Part shown: positions 38,395 to 45,858 of the stretch, one piece after another
How the letters are laid out: each line of letters opens with the position of its first letter
How positions within the stretch are numbered: position 1 is the stretch's first letter
Origin: Anaerotignum lactatifermentans
GTDB taxonomy: Bacteria; Bacillota; Clostridia; Lachnospirales; Anaerotignaceae
DNA length: 64,000 nucleotides
Reading direction: 5' to 3'
Assembly (NCBI RefSeq): GCF_016902535.1
Contig: NZ_JACSNY010000007.1
Span: 1 to 64,000, forward strand
Program-made: the position numbers and the translations under genes
Notes under the pieces: model-generated
Database searches by the model: none
Seen by the model: the letters and a program-made list of their open reading frames with translations, nothing else
Told to the model about the DNA's origin: nothing

Positions 38395-38658
38395 TTATTC
38401 GTCCATGACCTCAAGCATCATTCTGGCACCCAGCTTAAAGCTATTTTGGAACAGCAGGCACTCTGCCATGGTCTGATACTCACGAACGGCGTCCGTATAT
38501 CGAGAGAACAGTTCTTTCTGTTCATCCGTCATGGTTGCCTGAAGCTTTTCTTCATTTCGGGTAATCAGGTGAAGCACTTCCTTGTATTCCTTGCAGGCGT
38601 TTGTGTCGTATTCGGTCGGTTCAATGTTGCCATACCAAAATTCTTCAAGAAGTCTCAT
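38395..38658 (-). CDS. DUF6809-like small element protein
   Basis: An 87-residue helical protein: MRLLEEFWYGNIEPTEYDTN, then a predicted coiled coil through about residue 75. LLEEFWYGNIEPTE resembles the start of DUF6809 proteins found on Clostridia mobile elements (from memory). It overlaps tnpV by four bases (ATGA) and is co-transcribed with it. Function unknown. Confidence 0.7.
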   Translation of the reverse strand: MRLLEEFWYGNIEPTEYDTNACKEYKEVLHLITRNEEKLQATMTDEQKELFSRYTDAVREYQTMAECLLFQNSFKLGARMMLEVMDE

Positions 38659-39044
38659 ACGGCATCCTCCCCATAGATCAGCTCTTGGAGGATGATTTCC
38701 TCTGCCCGGTTTCGGATGTTATTCATAGCTCCCACCCATGCCATCTGATCCTGCGCTTTCAGCTGCTCATTGATACCCTCCTTCTCTGCCAGCTGTGTTA
38801 TGAGCAGATGGAGTTTGTTTCGTGCCTGGGTATCAATATCAGCCAGATAGCTGAGCAATCTTCCGCTGAGAATGAGATTAGAATAGAGCATAGGTCGATG
38901 CTCTTTCAGGTATTGCTGGTGCTTTCTGCCCCACATGCCAATAGAAGATGTCCCCGCTTCATCCAGCACTAAGCAGGGGATATAGTAGTTGCCCTGGAGT
39001 GCATACCAAAGGCCGTTGCTTTGATCGAAAATGTATTTTTCCAT
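38655..39044 (-). CDS. tnpV: TnpV transposon-encoded protein
   Basis: A 129-residue TnpV-type protein, as on Tn4451-like elements: YALQGNYYIPCLVLDEAG, IGMWGRKHQQYLKEHRPMLY and a helical C-terminal half (LADIDTQARNKLHLLITQLA). ATG 39044 is preceded by GGAGGA on the minus strand; the longer open frame to 39155 lacks a ribosome site. Role in the element is unknown; it is a mobile-element marker. Confidence 0.85.
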   Translation of the reverse strand: MEKYIFDQSNGLWYALQGNYYIPCLVLDEAGTSSIGMWGRKHQQYLKEHRPMLYSNLILSGRLLSYLADIDTQARNKLHLLITQLAEKEGINEQLKAQDQMAWVGAMNNIRNRAEEIILQELIYGEDAV

Positions 39045-39084
39045 TATGCTGTCCTCCGTGTCTGAATTTAATTTTGAGGTGAAG

Positions 39085-39345
39085 ACAAGAACAGCAACCA
39101 GGTTTCTTCCCTTACTGTTGTCCTGCGTTGCCCTGGGCAGCGATACGCAAGGCACACATAAGGAGCAAAACCTGTTTTTCGTGCGTCATGCACGAGAATG
39201 AAAATTAGAATCTGATGTGCAGAAAAACCGCAGTATTAAGCCAAAAATCAGGCGGAAAGCGAAGAAATCACCGGATGTTTGGCAGGGGTGGCACCAAGCC
39301 CTTGAAGTTCAGCAAGCGCTAATCTCACTTACCCAAGAGATAATT
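39085..39345 (+). repeat. Right-end repeat, copy A
   Basis: About 260 bases that recur in diverged form at 41541-41789. Shared blocks include CAGCGATACGCAAGG, CATAAGGAGCAAAA, CTGTTTTTCGTGCG and AAGCCCTTGAAGTTCAGCAA. Copy A has an extra ten bases near 39124. It is element 1's right terminus and ends with the att core. Otherwise gene-free. Confidence 0.88.
39333..39345 (+). repeat. Middle att core
   Basis: CCAAGAGATAATT, identical to the core at the end of rpsI; it ends element 1 and begins element 2. Confidence 0.88.
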
Positions 39346-39364
39346 GGAGTCCGATATGGCTTAC

Positions 39365-39403
39365 AAACCCCGGAAAATCAAGGTTTTCCGGGGTTTTCCT
39401 TTT
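39365..39403 (+). terminator. Terminator at the left end of element 2
   Basis: AAACCCCGGAAAA / TTTTCCGGGGTTT, 13-bp perfect stem with TCAAGG loop, then TTTCCTTTT. Confidence 0.85.
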
Positions 39404-39710
39404 GATGTGGTTTGATGAAGTTTGATATAACAGGACCCATTTTCATCCGATTTTTAGTGGTTACCAAGTGGATAACCGGCAAAAAAGATGGTCAAAAGAG
39501 GGCCATGTGGTTACCAAACAGGATAACCGAAGGCCGGTTTTTGTCCCCCGGAGGAGTACTTTTTTCTCCTCCGTCATCGACCATTTTCATCTGATTGGTT
39601 TGAGATAATCTGCCCTGATTTGAATACAACAGAATAAATCTAATCGCCAAGCGCTCAGTATTTTTTACTGTGTGCTTTTTGCGTTTCCGGGAAATTTTGT
39701 TCCGAGATAA
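39404..39710. other. Gene-free region with paired palindromes
   Basis: About 300 bases. GTGGTTACCAA-gt-GGATAACCG (39457-39478) and GTGGTTACCAA-aca-GGATAACCG (39507-39529) are near-identical palindromes 50 bases apart. CATTTTCATCnGAT occurs at about 39438 and 39583. A GGAGGAG/CTCCTCC hairpin lies at 39551-39574. No gene. Confidence 0.6.
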
Positions 39711-39747
39711 GAAAAGGCCGTCACTTTCATTTTTTTGAAGTGACGGC
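39711..39747 (-). terminator. Terminator of the flavin reductase gene
   Basis: GCCGTCACTT/AAGTGACGGC stem; reading the minus strand it is followed by CTTTTC. Confidence 0.75.
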
Positions 39748-39815
39748 TTGTGTATATTCCCGGTGAAGGGAGATGTCCATTCGTCCGGATGTCGGCGATA
39801 AACGCACACTGTAAT

Positions 39816-40388
39816 TTACATGAACTTCTTTCCTTCACCCCAGGCGGTTCCCACCCGTTGCCCCAGGCTAACATAGCTGGTGCCAAAGGGATCGTACAGA
39901 ATCATCCCCGTTTTCAGGGAATCTACTCGCCCGCTTTGATCCAGGACGGAGGCATCGGCGGCCACATTGACAATCCTGGCAAGGACCGTGGAAAAATTAG
40001 TGCCGTGGGCAATTTCAACGAGCTGGCATTCAATGACCAGGGGGCTGCCCTCAATGATGGGCGCATCGACAAATTGGCTCTTAACGGCTTTTGCCCCGGT
40101 TCGCTCGAATTTGTCGGGAACATTCCGGCCGGATACGCTGCCCCAATAGTCCACCTGCGCCAGCAGATCCTGGTTGACCAGCGCCACCGTGAAGGCGCGG
40201 CGCTTCTCCACATTGGCATGGGTCTTGCTGCGAGGGCCGATACACAGGGCCAAATCTCCGGCGTTGGTCCGCATGGCTTCGTGAAGGTTCATCACATTGA
40301 CCGTGCCATCATCATTATAAGTGGCCACCATCAAAACCGGCATGGGATAACCGAAGCCAAATGCGTAGGGTCCCAGATTTTTTAACAT
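39816..40388 (-). CDS. Flavin reductase-like FMN-binding protein
   Basis: A 190-residue split-barrel flavoprotein. The start region YPMPVLMVATYNDDGTVNVM NLHEA is that of the flavin reductase-like family. It is followed by ALCIGPRSKTHANVEKRRAF, DYWGSVSGRNVPDKFERTGA and the C-terminal DPFGTSYVSLGQRVG. It probably binds FMN and acts as an NAD(P)H-dependent reductase. ATG 40388 follows GAAGGAAG. It is divergent from the AraC regulator gene, with a palindrome between them, so the regulator probably once controlled it. Confidence 0.85.
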   Translation of the reverse strand: MLKNLGPYAFGFGYPMPVLMVATYNDDGTVNVMNLHEAMRTNAGDLALCIGPRSKTHANVEKRRAFTVALVNQDLLAQVDYWGSVSGRNVPDKFERTGAKAVKSQFVDAPIIEGSPLVIECQLVEIAHGTNFSTVLARIVNVAADASVLDQSGRVDSLKTGMILYDPFGTSYVSLGQRVGTAWGEGKKFM

Positions 40389-40423
40389 TTCATACACACT
40401 TCCTTCTTCTTTTTTGCTGATAT

Positions 40424-40457
40424 TATAGCGCACTTCTTGACGGAAAACAGCGCTATA
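40424..40457. promoter_or_regulatory. Palindrome in the divergent promoter region
   Basis: TATAGCGC-N18-GCGCTATA, a perfect 8-bp inverted repeat centred between the two divergent genes; candidate operator. Confidence 0.55.
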
Positions 40458-40517
40458 TATTAAGATTAAGTATGGCTTTATTTAATCTACCGTAGGGAAT
40501 AAAAGGAGAACGCAAGT

Positions 40518-41519
40518 ATGTACAAATACATGGATCAGGAAATTCTGCTGGCCCTGGAAACGCTGGGGCAGGAGTTTCCACGCCTGAATTGGGATTTTCG
40601 CCCTGACCCCGCTTCCGGCAGCGGAGAATTGGTCTCCTATTGGCCGGGGGAATCGTCGGAAGAAGTGATGGTAAACGTATTCAAAGGAAATTTTATTCAG
40701 GAGCCTTTTCATCGCCAGGATTTCTTTTTTATCCATTTCGCCTATCAGGAATCCTACGAGACCCTGAGCGTCAAAAATCACAGCCGGATTTGTGTGCCGG
40801 AGGGAAGCTGCTGTATCGGACAGCCTTACAACGGTTATGCAGCCCGCCGCGTGTCAGATAAGGAGTGTATCATCATCGGCATACTGATTCGCAGGGATAC
40901 ATTCATCCGGGAGTACCTGCAATCTCTTTCGGCGGACACCGCCATGCTCCGGTTCTTTCTTGAGCCGCAAAAGAACCGCTACTCGGAGGAGTTTCTCCAT
41001 TTTACCATTCCCGACGATTCACCGGTTTGGAAACTGCTGGGCCTCATCGTTTGGGAGTACGCCAACAAGACGGAACACATCCAGAAGATTATAAAGCCCA
41101 TGGTCATGGCCATCTCCATGTACCTTTCCGCGGAATATAAATAGCAGCGCCTGGCTGTACAGGAAGTTTTGGAAGATCGGATTGTGCAGTACATAGAAGC
41201 AAATTCGGATACCGTAACCCTGGCGTCCACCGCCGCACACTTTGGTTATCATCCGGTCTATCTTTCCAAACTTCTGCCGAAAAAGACAGGACGAACTTTT
41301 TCTGAAATTCTGCTGGCATCCAGGATGCGGCGGGCAAAACTGCTGCTGAATCAGACAGATCTGCCCATAGAAAAAATAGCTGATATGCTTGGATACGGCA
41401 ACAGCAGCAACTTTTATAAGGCATTCCGGCGCTATTTCGGTATGTCACCACGTGCATATGGCAAAAGCGGAAAGAAATCTATTGGTTCTCTGCGCCTTGA
41501 AGATGAGTCCCTGCCTTAG
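40518..41519 (+). pseudogene. AraC-family regulator interrupted by an amber codon
   Basis: One reading frame encodes a 333-residue AraC-type protein but is broken by TAG at 41142-41144. The upstream 208 residues form the sensor domain. The downstream part carries both HTH motifs: VTLASTAAHFGYHPVYLSKL and LPIEKIADMLGYGNSSNFYK, followed by AFRRYFGMSPRAYG. Downstream and upstream pieces are in the same frame with only eight codons between the stop and the first alternative start, TTG 41169. A single base change (for example CAG or AAG to TAG) explains it. The 3' piece could still be made as a free DNA-binding domain. Confidence 0.85.
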
Positions 41520-41540
41520 TGACGATTCTCAGAGGGAGTG

Positions 41541-41789
41541 ACAAGCACAGCAACCTGTTTTCTTTCCTTACCGTTGTCCTGGGCAGCGATACGCAAGGCG
41601 CGCATAAGGAGCAAAATCTGTTTTTCGTGCGCTATGTACGGGGATAAAAATTAGAACATAATACGTGGAAAAACCGTATGATTAAGCAAAATCAGATGAA
41701 AAGCGAAGAAATGACCGGATATTTGGCAAGGGCGGCACAAAGCCCTTGAAGTTCAGCAAGCGCTAATCTCATTTACCCAAGAGATAATT
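41541..41789 (+). repeat. Right-end repeat, copy B
   Basis: Diverged copy of the 39085-39345 sequence, ending with the third att core. It contains GCAAGCGCTAATCTCA just before the core, as in copy A. Gene-free. Confidence 0.88.
41777..41789 (+). repeat. attR: outer right junction core
   Basis: CCAAGAGATAATT, the third copy. The sequence beyond it holds a terminator that suits the end of rpsI, marking return to the chromosome. Confidence 0.88.
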
Positions 41790-41806
41790 ATTTATTGGAG
41801 AACCTT

Positions 41807-41842
41807 ATCCCCAAGATCCTATGGGTCTTAGGGATTTTTTAT
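41807..41842 (+). terminator. Probable original rpsI terminator, displaced
   Basis: ATCCCCAAGATCC pairs imperfectly with GGGTCTTAGGGAT and is followed by TTTTTT. It lies 18 bases after attR, as expected for the terminator of rplM-rpsI before insertion. Confidence 0.75.
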
Positions 41843-42067
41843 TAGAAAACAAGAAAACCGAGTGTATGTTAGCGCTGGGTTTTGGGAAAGCTTCCGGAAA
41901 GCAGATTTTTGAGAGTGCATGGATATAAATACAATTTCAGGAGAGAATAAACTTTTTTTTCGCTTTTTTGGCAAAATCTTTTCTTTTGGTGAAAATATGA
42001 AAATTTTCTATGGGTTTTTTCTGTATTTTCTGGTATTCTGATAGAAGAGCGAAAAGGGGGGAGCGAT

Positions 42068-42880
42068 ATGAAAAAAACATGGGAGCTTCCGCTGGTACTG
42101 GCAGCGATCCTGATTGTTTTTTTAATCAATTTTGTCATATATCTGGCGGCTCGTCTGGAGGAACCGGTATTTCTTTCCCATTATTACAGTGTGCCCATGG
42201 AGGACTGGATGTCCCTGGACTTTTCTTATATCGCCAACCGGGACGAGAACAAGGAGATATTATCTGTCAGCCTGCCGGAACTGGATTATCTGGAGGGAAT
42301 GCCAAGAAACTGCAATAAAGAGGATTACGGCGTATATAGCCTGTATGATACATCAATCGAGTTTCATTTTCCTAAGGAGATGCGCAACTCTGATTTGATC
42401 TTTACGGAAATGGAGATTTTATGCGCCGACGGCACAAAAAGCCGGGTGGATGTGGGGGAAGTCCATTTATATGTGCCTATGGAGGAAAGTGAGGCCTTAT
42501 CTCTGGTGGCCTGCGGCAAGGAGGCCGACGGCAGTGCTTATGTGGCATGGTATGCGCAGGAGGATGTGGAGATTCTGGGGATCACCCATTATGGGCAGAA
42601 CCGGTTTTCTGATGTTCTGTATCTGAGGGATGGAGACGGTCAGGAGGTTACGTTCCCTATGAAACTGGCGGCAGGAGAAGAGATGGAAATTATCGCCAGC
42701 ATGGAACTTCTGCCGGGAGATTACCGGCGGCAGGAAGTCGTAGGGATACATCCCTGGTTTCAGACGAGAACATCTGACGGAAGTCTGGCGGAATTTTCCG
42801 CCGGGGAAATGGTCGTCCATGAGCCGAATCTGGGATTTAGGCAGATTTACCGTATTCTGAAAATGAAGGGGGCCATCTGA
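42068..42880 (+). CDS. Membrane-anchored protein, unrecognised
   Basis: A 270-residue protein with one N-terminal membrane segment (about residues 7-29, LVLAAILIVFLINFVIYLAA). The rest is likely extracytoplasmic and beta-rich, with many acidic and aromatic residues. No family recognised. GGGGGGAG precedes the ATG. The next gene starts one base after its stop, so the two form an operon. The hydrophilic domain with DNRDENKEIL-like turns gives no catalytic motif. Confidence 0.65.
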   Translation: MKKTWELPLVLAAILIVFLINFVIYLAARLEEPVFLSHYYSVPMEDWMSLDFSYIANRDENKEILSVSLPELDYLEGMPRNCNKEDYGVYSLYDTSIEFHFPKEMRNSDLIFTEMEILCADGTKSRVDVGEVHLYVPMEESEALSLVACGKEADGSAYVAWYAQEDVEILGITHYGQNRFSDVLYLRDGDGQEVTFPMKLAAGEEMEIIASMELLPGDYRRQEVVGIHPWFQTRTSDGSLAEFSAGEMVVHEPNLGFRQIYRILKMKGAI

Positions 42881-42881
42881 G

Positions 42882-43409
42882 ATGAAGAAAATCAGAAACT
42901 GGATGTATGTGGGCCTTGTGCTGCTGATCGTAAATCTGCATATCGGCGGGATCAATGTTCTGCCCCGGGCCCTAGGCTACGCCGTTTTGACATGGTGCGT
43001 CTGGACCATGCAGAAAGAGGAGACAGGCCGTCACTGGCAGACTTTGCTGGGGGAACTTTTAACGGCATACTCTCTGGTGTTTGAATACAGCGGGATACGC
43101 GCGACGATTCCTTTTTGGACCATCAGTGTGGGCTATCAGGTACTGGATCTGCTGTTTTTTTACGGTATTGCCACACTGCTGTATCAGAAACGTCAGGAGG
43201 AATTTATCCTGCTGCGGCGGCGGAATCTGCTGATGATCTGTGCGGTCAATATCATGGCCTTCTGCTTACAGCTGAATCTGCCGGCCATAGGTCTGGTACG
43301 GGGCATTACGGATGTGATTTATCTGCTGTATCTTTTTTTGGCCATTGTGCCTTTGTGCAGAGAGACCCCGCCTTTGGCGGAGTGTCCGCAAGAGGAAGAA
43401 GTATTATAA
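42882..43409 (+). CDS. Small integral membrane protein, unrecognised
   Basis: A 175-residue protein with about five hydrophobic segments (for example MYVGLVLLIVNLHIGGINVL and LLMICAVNIMAFCLQLNLPA), ending in an acidic tail ECPQEEEVL. No family recognised. It is coupled to the upstream anchored protein; together they may form a membrane complex. Confidence 0.65.
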   Translation: MKKIRNWMYVGLVLLIVNLHIGGINVLPRALGYAVLTWCVWTMQKEETGRHWQTLLGELLTAYSLVFEYSGIRATIPFWTISVGYQVLDLLFFYGIATLLYQKRQEEFILLRRRNLLMICAVNIMAFCLQLNLPAIGLVRGITDVIYLLYLFLAIVPLCRETPPLAECPQEEEVL

Positions 43410-43508
43410 AAATGAGAACAGACGGTTCCGGCCGCGGCCAGGAGCTGTCTGCTTTTTTATTGGGCAAAATCCACAAATATGAGAATTTCATTAAAGAAGA
43501 AAAAAGTA

Positions 43509-43536
43509 TTGACAATAAAATTAGATCGAGTATAAT
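43509..43536 (+). promoter_or_regulatory. marR-ABC operon promoter
   Basis: TTGACA (43509-43514), 16 bases, TATAAT (43531-43536). GTTAG (43537-43541) and CTAAC (43561-43565) flank the start region and may belong to a MarR operator. Confidence 0.8.
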
Positions 43537-43585
43537 GTTAGACGGAAAACAGTTCGATAGCTAACAAATGAAGGGAGCGCGTAAC

Positions 43586-44047
43586 ATGCAGGATAAAACT
43601 ATTCTGCTGCTGAATCGTGTCGTACATCGGTTTTTCCGGGAATTGGACAACAGAACTTCTCAAAAGCTGAATGAAAACATTACAGGGCAGAATATGATGG
43701 TAATTGGGTATCTGGCGCACAGCAGTGAGCCGGTGTACCAGAAAGATCTGGAGGAGCATTTTTCTATCCGGCGTTCCACGGTATCCAAGGTACTGCGGCT
43801 GATGGAGGAAAAAGGCATGATCGAGCGCCGGGCTGTCAGCGCCGACGCCAGATTGAAACAGATTCTGCTGATGCAGAGGGGCCGGGAGATCCATCAGACA
43901 TCGTCGAAGATTTTTCATGATCTGACCCGGAAAATGTATGAAGGGATTTCGGAGCAGGAGAAGGAAGCTCTGTGTCAGATCCTGGAAAAAATGGAGAAGA
44001 ATCTGTGCGGCAAAGAGCCCTTTGGCTTTTTTGACGCCTGTGACTAG
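43586..44047 (+). CDS. MarR-family transcriptional regulator
   Basis: A 153-residue winged-helix regulator. The HTH is at about residues 50-80: VYQKDLEEHFSIRRSTVSKV, LRLMEEKGMIERRAVSADAR (recognition helix and wing). ATG 43586 follows AAGGGAG; the longer frame from 43568 is not used. It lies just before a heterodimeric exporter and probably represses the operon until a drug-like ligand binds. Confidence 0.9.
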   Translation: MQDKTILLLNRVVHRFFRELDNRTSQKLNENITGQNMMVIGYLAHSSEPVYQKDLEEHFSIRRSTVSKVLRLMEEKGMIERRAVSADARLKQILLMQRGREIHQTSSKIFHDLTRKMYEGISEQEKEALCQILEKMEKNLCGKEPFGFFDACD

Positions 44048-44109
44048 GAGAAATTCCTTACATGCAGGAAGAGACGGAACTGTAAAAAAAGAAGGAGGGA
44101 AAACAGAAA

Positions 44110-45858
44110 ATGGTTGGCTGTTTGTTAAAAAGCGTCAGGGAATACAAAAAAGCTTCTTTCCTGACACCGTTTTTTGTCACCTGTGAAGTAGTGCTGGAGG
44201 TATTGATTCCAATGCTGATGGCAAAGCTCATCGACTTCGGTATCGAGGCGGGTGACCTGAATTATATTTTGAAAATGGGCGGCGCTCTGGTGGTCTGCTG
44301 TATCGTTTCGCTGATCTTCGGCGCCCTTTCCGGCAAATACGCAGCGGACGCTTCCGCCGGTGTGGCGAAAAATCTGCGTATGGATATGTACCACAAGGTA
44401 CAGGGATATTCCTTTTCCAATATTGATAAATTTTCCGCCGCCAGTATCGTAACCAGACTGACAACGGATATTACCAATATCCAGAACGCGTACCAGATGA
44501 TTATTCGTATCGCGGTGCGTTCCCCCATCATGCTGATTTTCGCGTTGTTTATGGCATTCCAGATCAATTCCCATCTGGCGCCGATTTTCGTAATCGCCGT
44601 GCCCATTCTGGCTGTGGGGCTGTGGCTGATCGCCAGCAACGCCAAGGTGATTTTTGAACGGGTATTCCATACCTATGATGAATTGAACAACGTAGTACAG
44701 GAAAATCTGCACGGCATCCGTGTAGTAAAATCCTTTGTTCGTGAGGAACATGAGACCCAGAAGTTCCGGAAGGTATCCGAAGTTATTTTCCAGGACTTCT
44801 CTAAGGCGGAAAAACTGCTGGCCTTTAACGCGCCGCTGATGCAGTTCTGCGCCTATGGCTGTATGCTGCTGATCTCCTGGCTGGGGGCAAAGCTGATTGT
44901 GCAGTCCGGCAATAACCCGGCGCTGGGTATGACCACCGGGGATCTGACCAGTATGTTCTCTTACACCATGCAGATCCTCATGAGTCTGATGATGTTCTCT
45001 ATGGTATTCGTTATGATTACCATTTCTTATGCGTCTATGGAAAGAGCCGTGGAAATCCTTCAGGAGGAAAGCGATATTCATAATCCGGAATCTCCTGTCT
45101 ACGAAGTAGAGAACGGCAGTATTTCTTTTGAAAACGTAAATTTCCGCTATGGCAAACGTGCTGATAAGCTGTGTCTGGATCATATCAATCTGACAATTCC
45201 TTCCGGCGCGACGGTGGGAATCATCGGCGGCACCGGCAGTTCCAAGAGTACTCTGGTACAGCTGATTCCCAGACTGTATGACGTGACGGAGGGCTGTGTC
45301 AAGGTCGGCGGCAGAGACGTACGGGAGTATGATGTGGAGGCGCTGCGGGAAGCGGTTGCCATGGTACTTCAGAAAAACGTGCTGTTCTCCGGCACCATCA
45401 AGGACAATCTGCGCTGGGGCGACGAAAACGCCACAGACGAGGAAATGGAACGGGTGTGCAGACTGGCTCAGGCCGATGAGTTCATCCAGAATTTCCCTGA
45501 CAAATATGACACCTATATCGAGCAGGGCGGTACCAACGTATCCGGCGGCCAGAAACAGCGTCTGTGTATTGCCAGAGCTCTGCTGAAAAAACCGAAGATC
45601 CTGATTCTGGACGACTCCACCAGCGCCGTAGATACCAAGACGGATACCCTGATCCGCAAGGCGTTTAAGGAGGAAATCCCCAATACCACAAAGATCATTA
45701 TTGCCCAGAGAATTTCTTCTGTAGAGGATGCGGACATCATTCTGGTTATGGACGATGGCAAGATCAATGGTATGGGTACCCATGAGGAACTGCTCCAGAA
45801 CAATCAGATTTACCGTGAAGTATATGAATCCCAGCAGAAAGGGGGGCTGGAAGGATGA
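44110..45858 (+). CDS. Heterodimeric ABC exporter subunit with degenerate site
   Basis: A 582-residue half-exporter: six membrane helices then a nucleotide-binding domain. Walker A GGTGSSKST (373-381), signature VSGGQKQRLCIARAL, Walker B ILILDDSTSAVD with Asp502 where the catalytic Glu normally stands, so this ATP site is probably inactive for hydrolysis. That asymmetry is typical of BmrC/LmrC-like subunits. GAAGGAGGG precedes ATG. It overlaps the partner gene by four bases and forms one multidrug or lipid exporter with it. Confidence 0.92.
   Translation: MVGCLLKSVREYKKASFLTPFFVTCEVVLEVLIPMLMAKLIDFGIEAGDLNYILKMGGALVVCCIVSLIFGALSGKYAADASAGVAKNLRMDMYHKVQGYSFSNIDKFSAASIVTRLTTDITNIQNAYQMIIRIAVRSPIMLIFALFMAFQINSHLAPIFVIAVPILAVGLWLIASNAKVIFERVFHTYDELNNVVQENLHGIRVVKSFVREEHETQKFRKVSEVIFQDFSKAEKLLAFNAPLMQFCAYGCMLLISWLGAKLIVQSGNNPALGMTTGDLTSMFSYTMQILMSLMMFSMVFVMITISYASMERAVEILQEESDIHNPESPVYEVENGSISFENVNFRYGKRADKLCLDHINLTIPSGATVGIIGGTGSSKSTLVQLIPRLYDVTEGCVKVGGRDVREYDVEALREAVAMVLQKNVLFSGTIKDNLRWGDENATDEEMERVCRLAQADEFIQNFPDKYDTYIEQGGTNVSGGQKQRLCIARALLKKPKILILDDSTSAVDTKTDTLIRKAFKEEIPNTTKIIIAQRISSVEDADIILVMDDGKINGMGTHEELLQNNQIYREVYESQQKGGLEG

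Larger units (their letters stand above)
27265..39345. mobile_element. Element 1: rpsI-targeted integrative mobilizable element
   Basis: About 12.1 kb bounded by two copies of a 13-bp core. It carries a tyrosine integrase and XRE repressor (left), a replication protein, MobV-type oriT and relaxase (middle), a five-gene cargo cassette, and TnpV plus a DUF6809-like protein (right). No type IV secretion genes are present, so transfer would need a helper conjugative element. All functions needed to excise and be mobilised look intact, apart from an obvious excisionase. Confidence 0.85.
39346..41789. mobile_element. Element 2: integrase-less remnant between two att sites
   Basis: About 2.4 kb between the second and third att cores. 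It holds a flavin reductase gene and a broken AraC regulator and ends with the diverged right-end repeat. With no recombinase it fits a cis-mobilizable (CIME-like) remnant of an earlier insertion at the same site. Confidence 0.75.

Noticed and set aside
39217-39594. Small plus-strand frames around the middle att site
   Set aside because: They run across the right-end repeat, att core and terminator and resemble no protein.
41142-41144. Programmed amber readthrough (pyrrolysine) in the AraC gene
   Set aside because: AraC regulators have no such residue and no pyl genes are in the window; a nonsense mutation is simpler.
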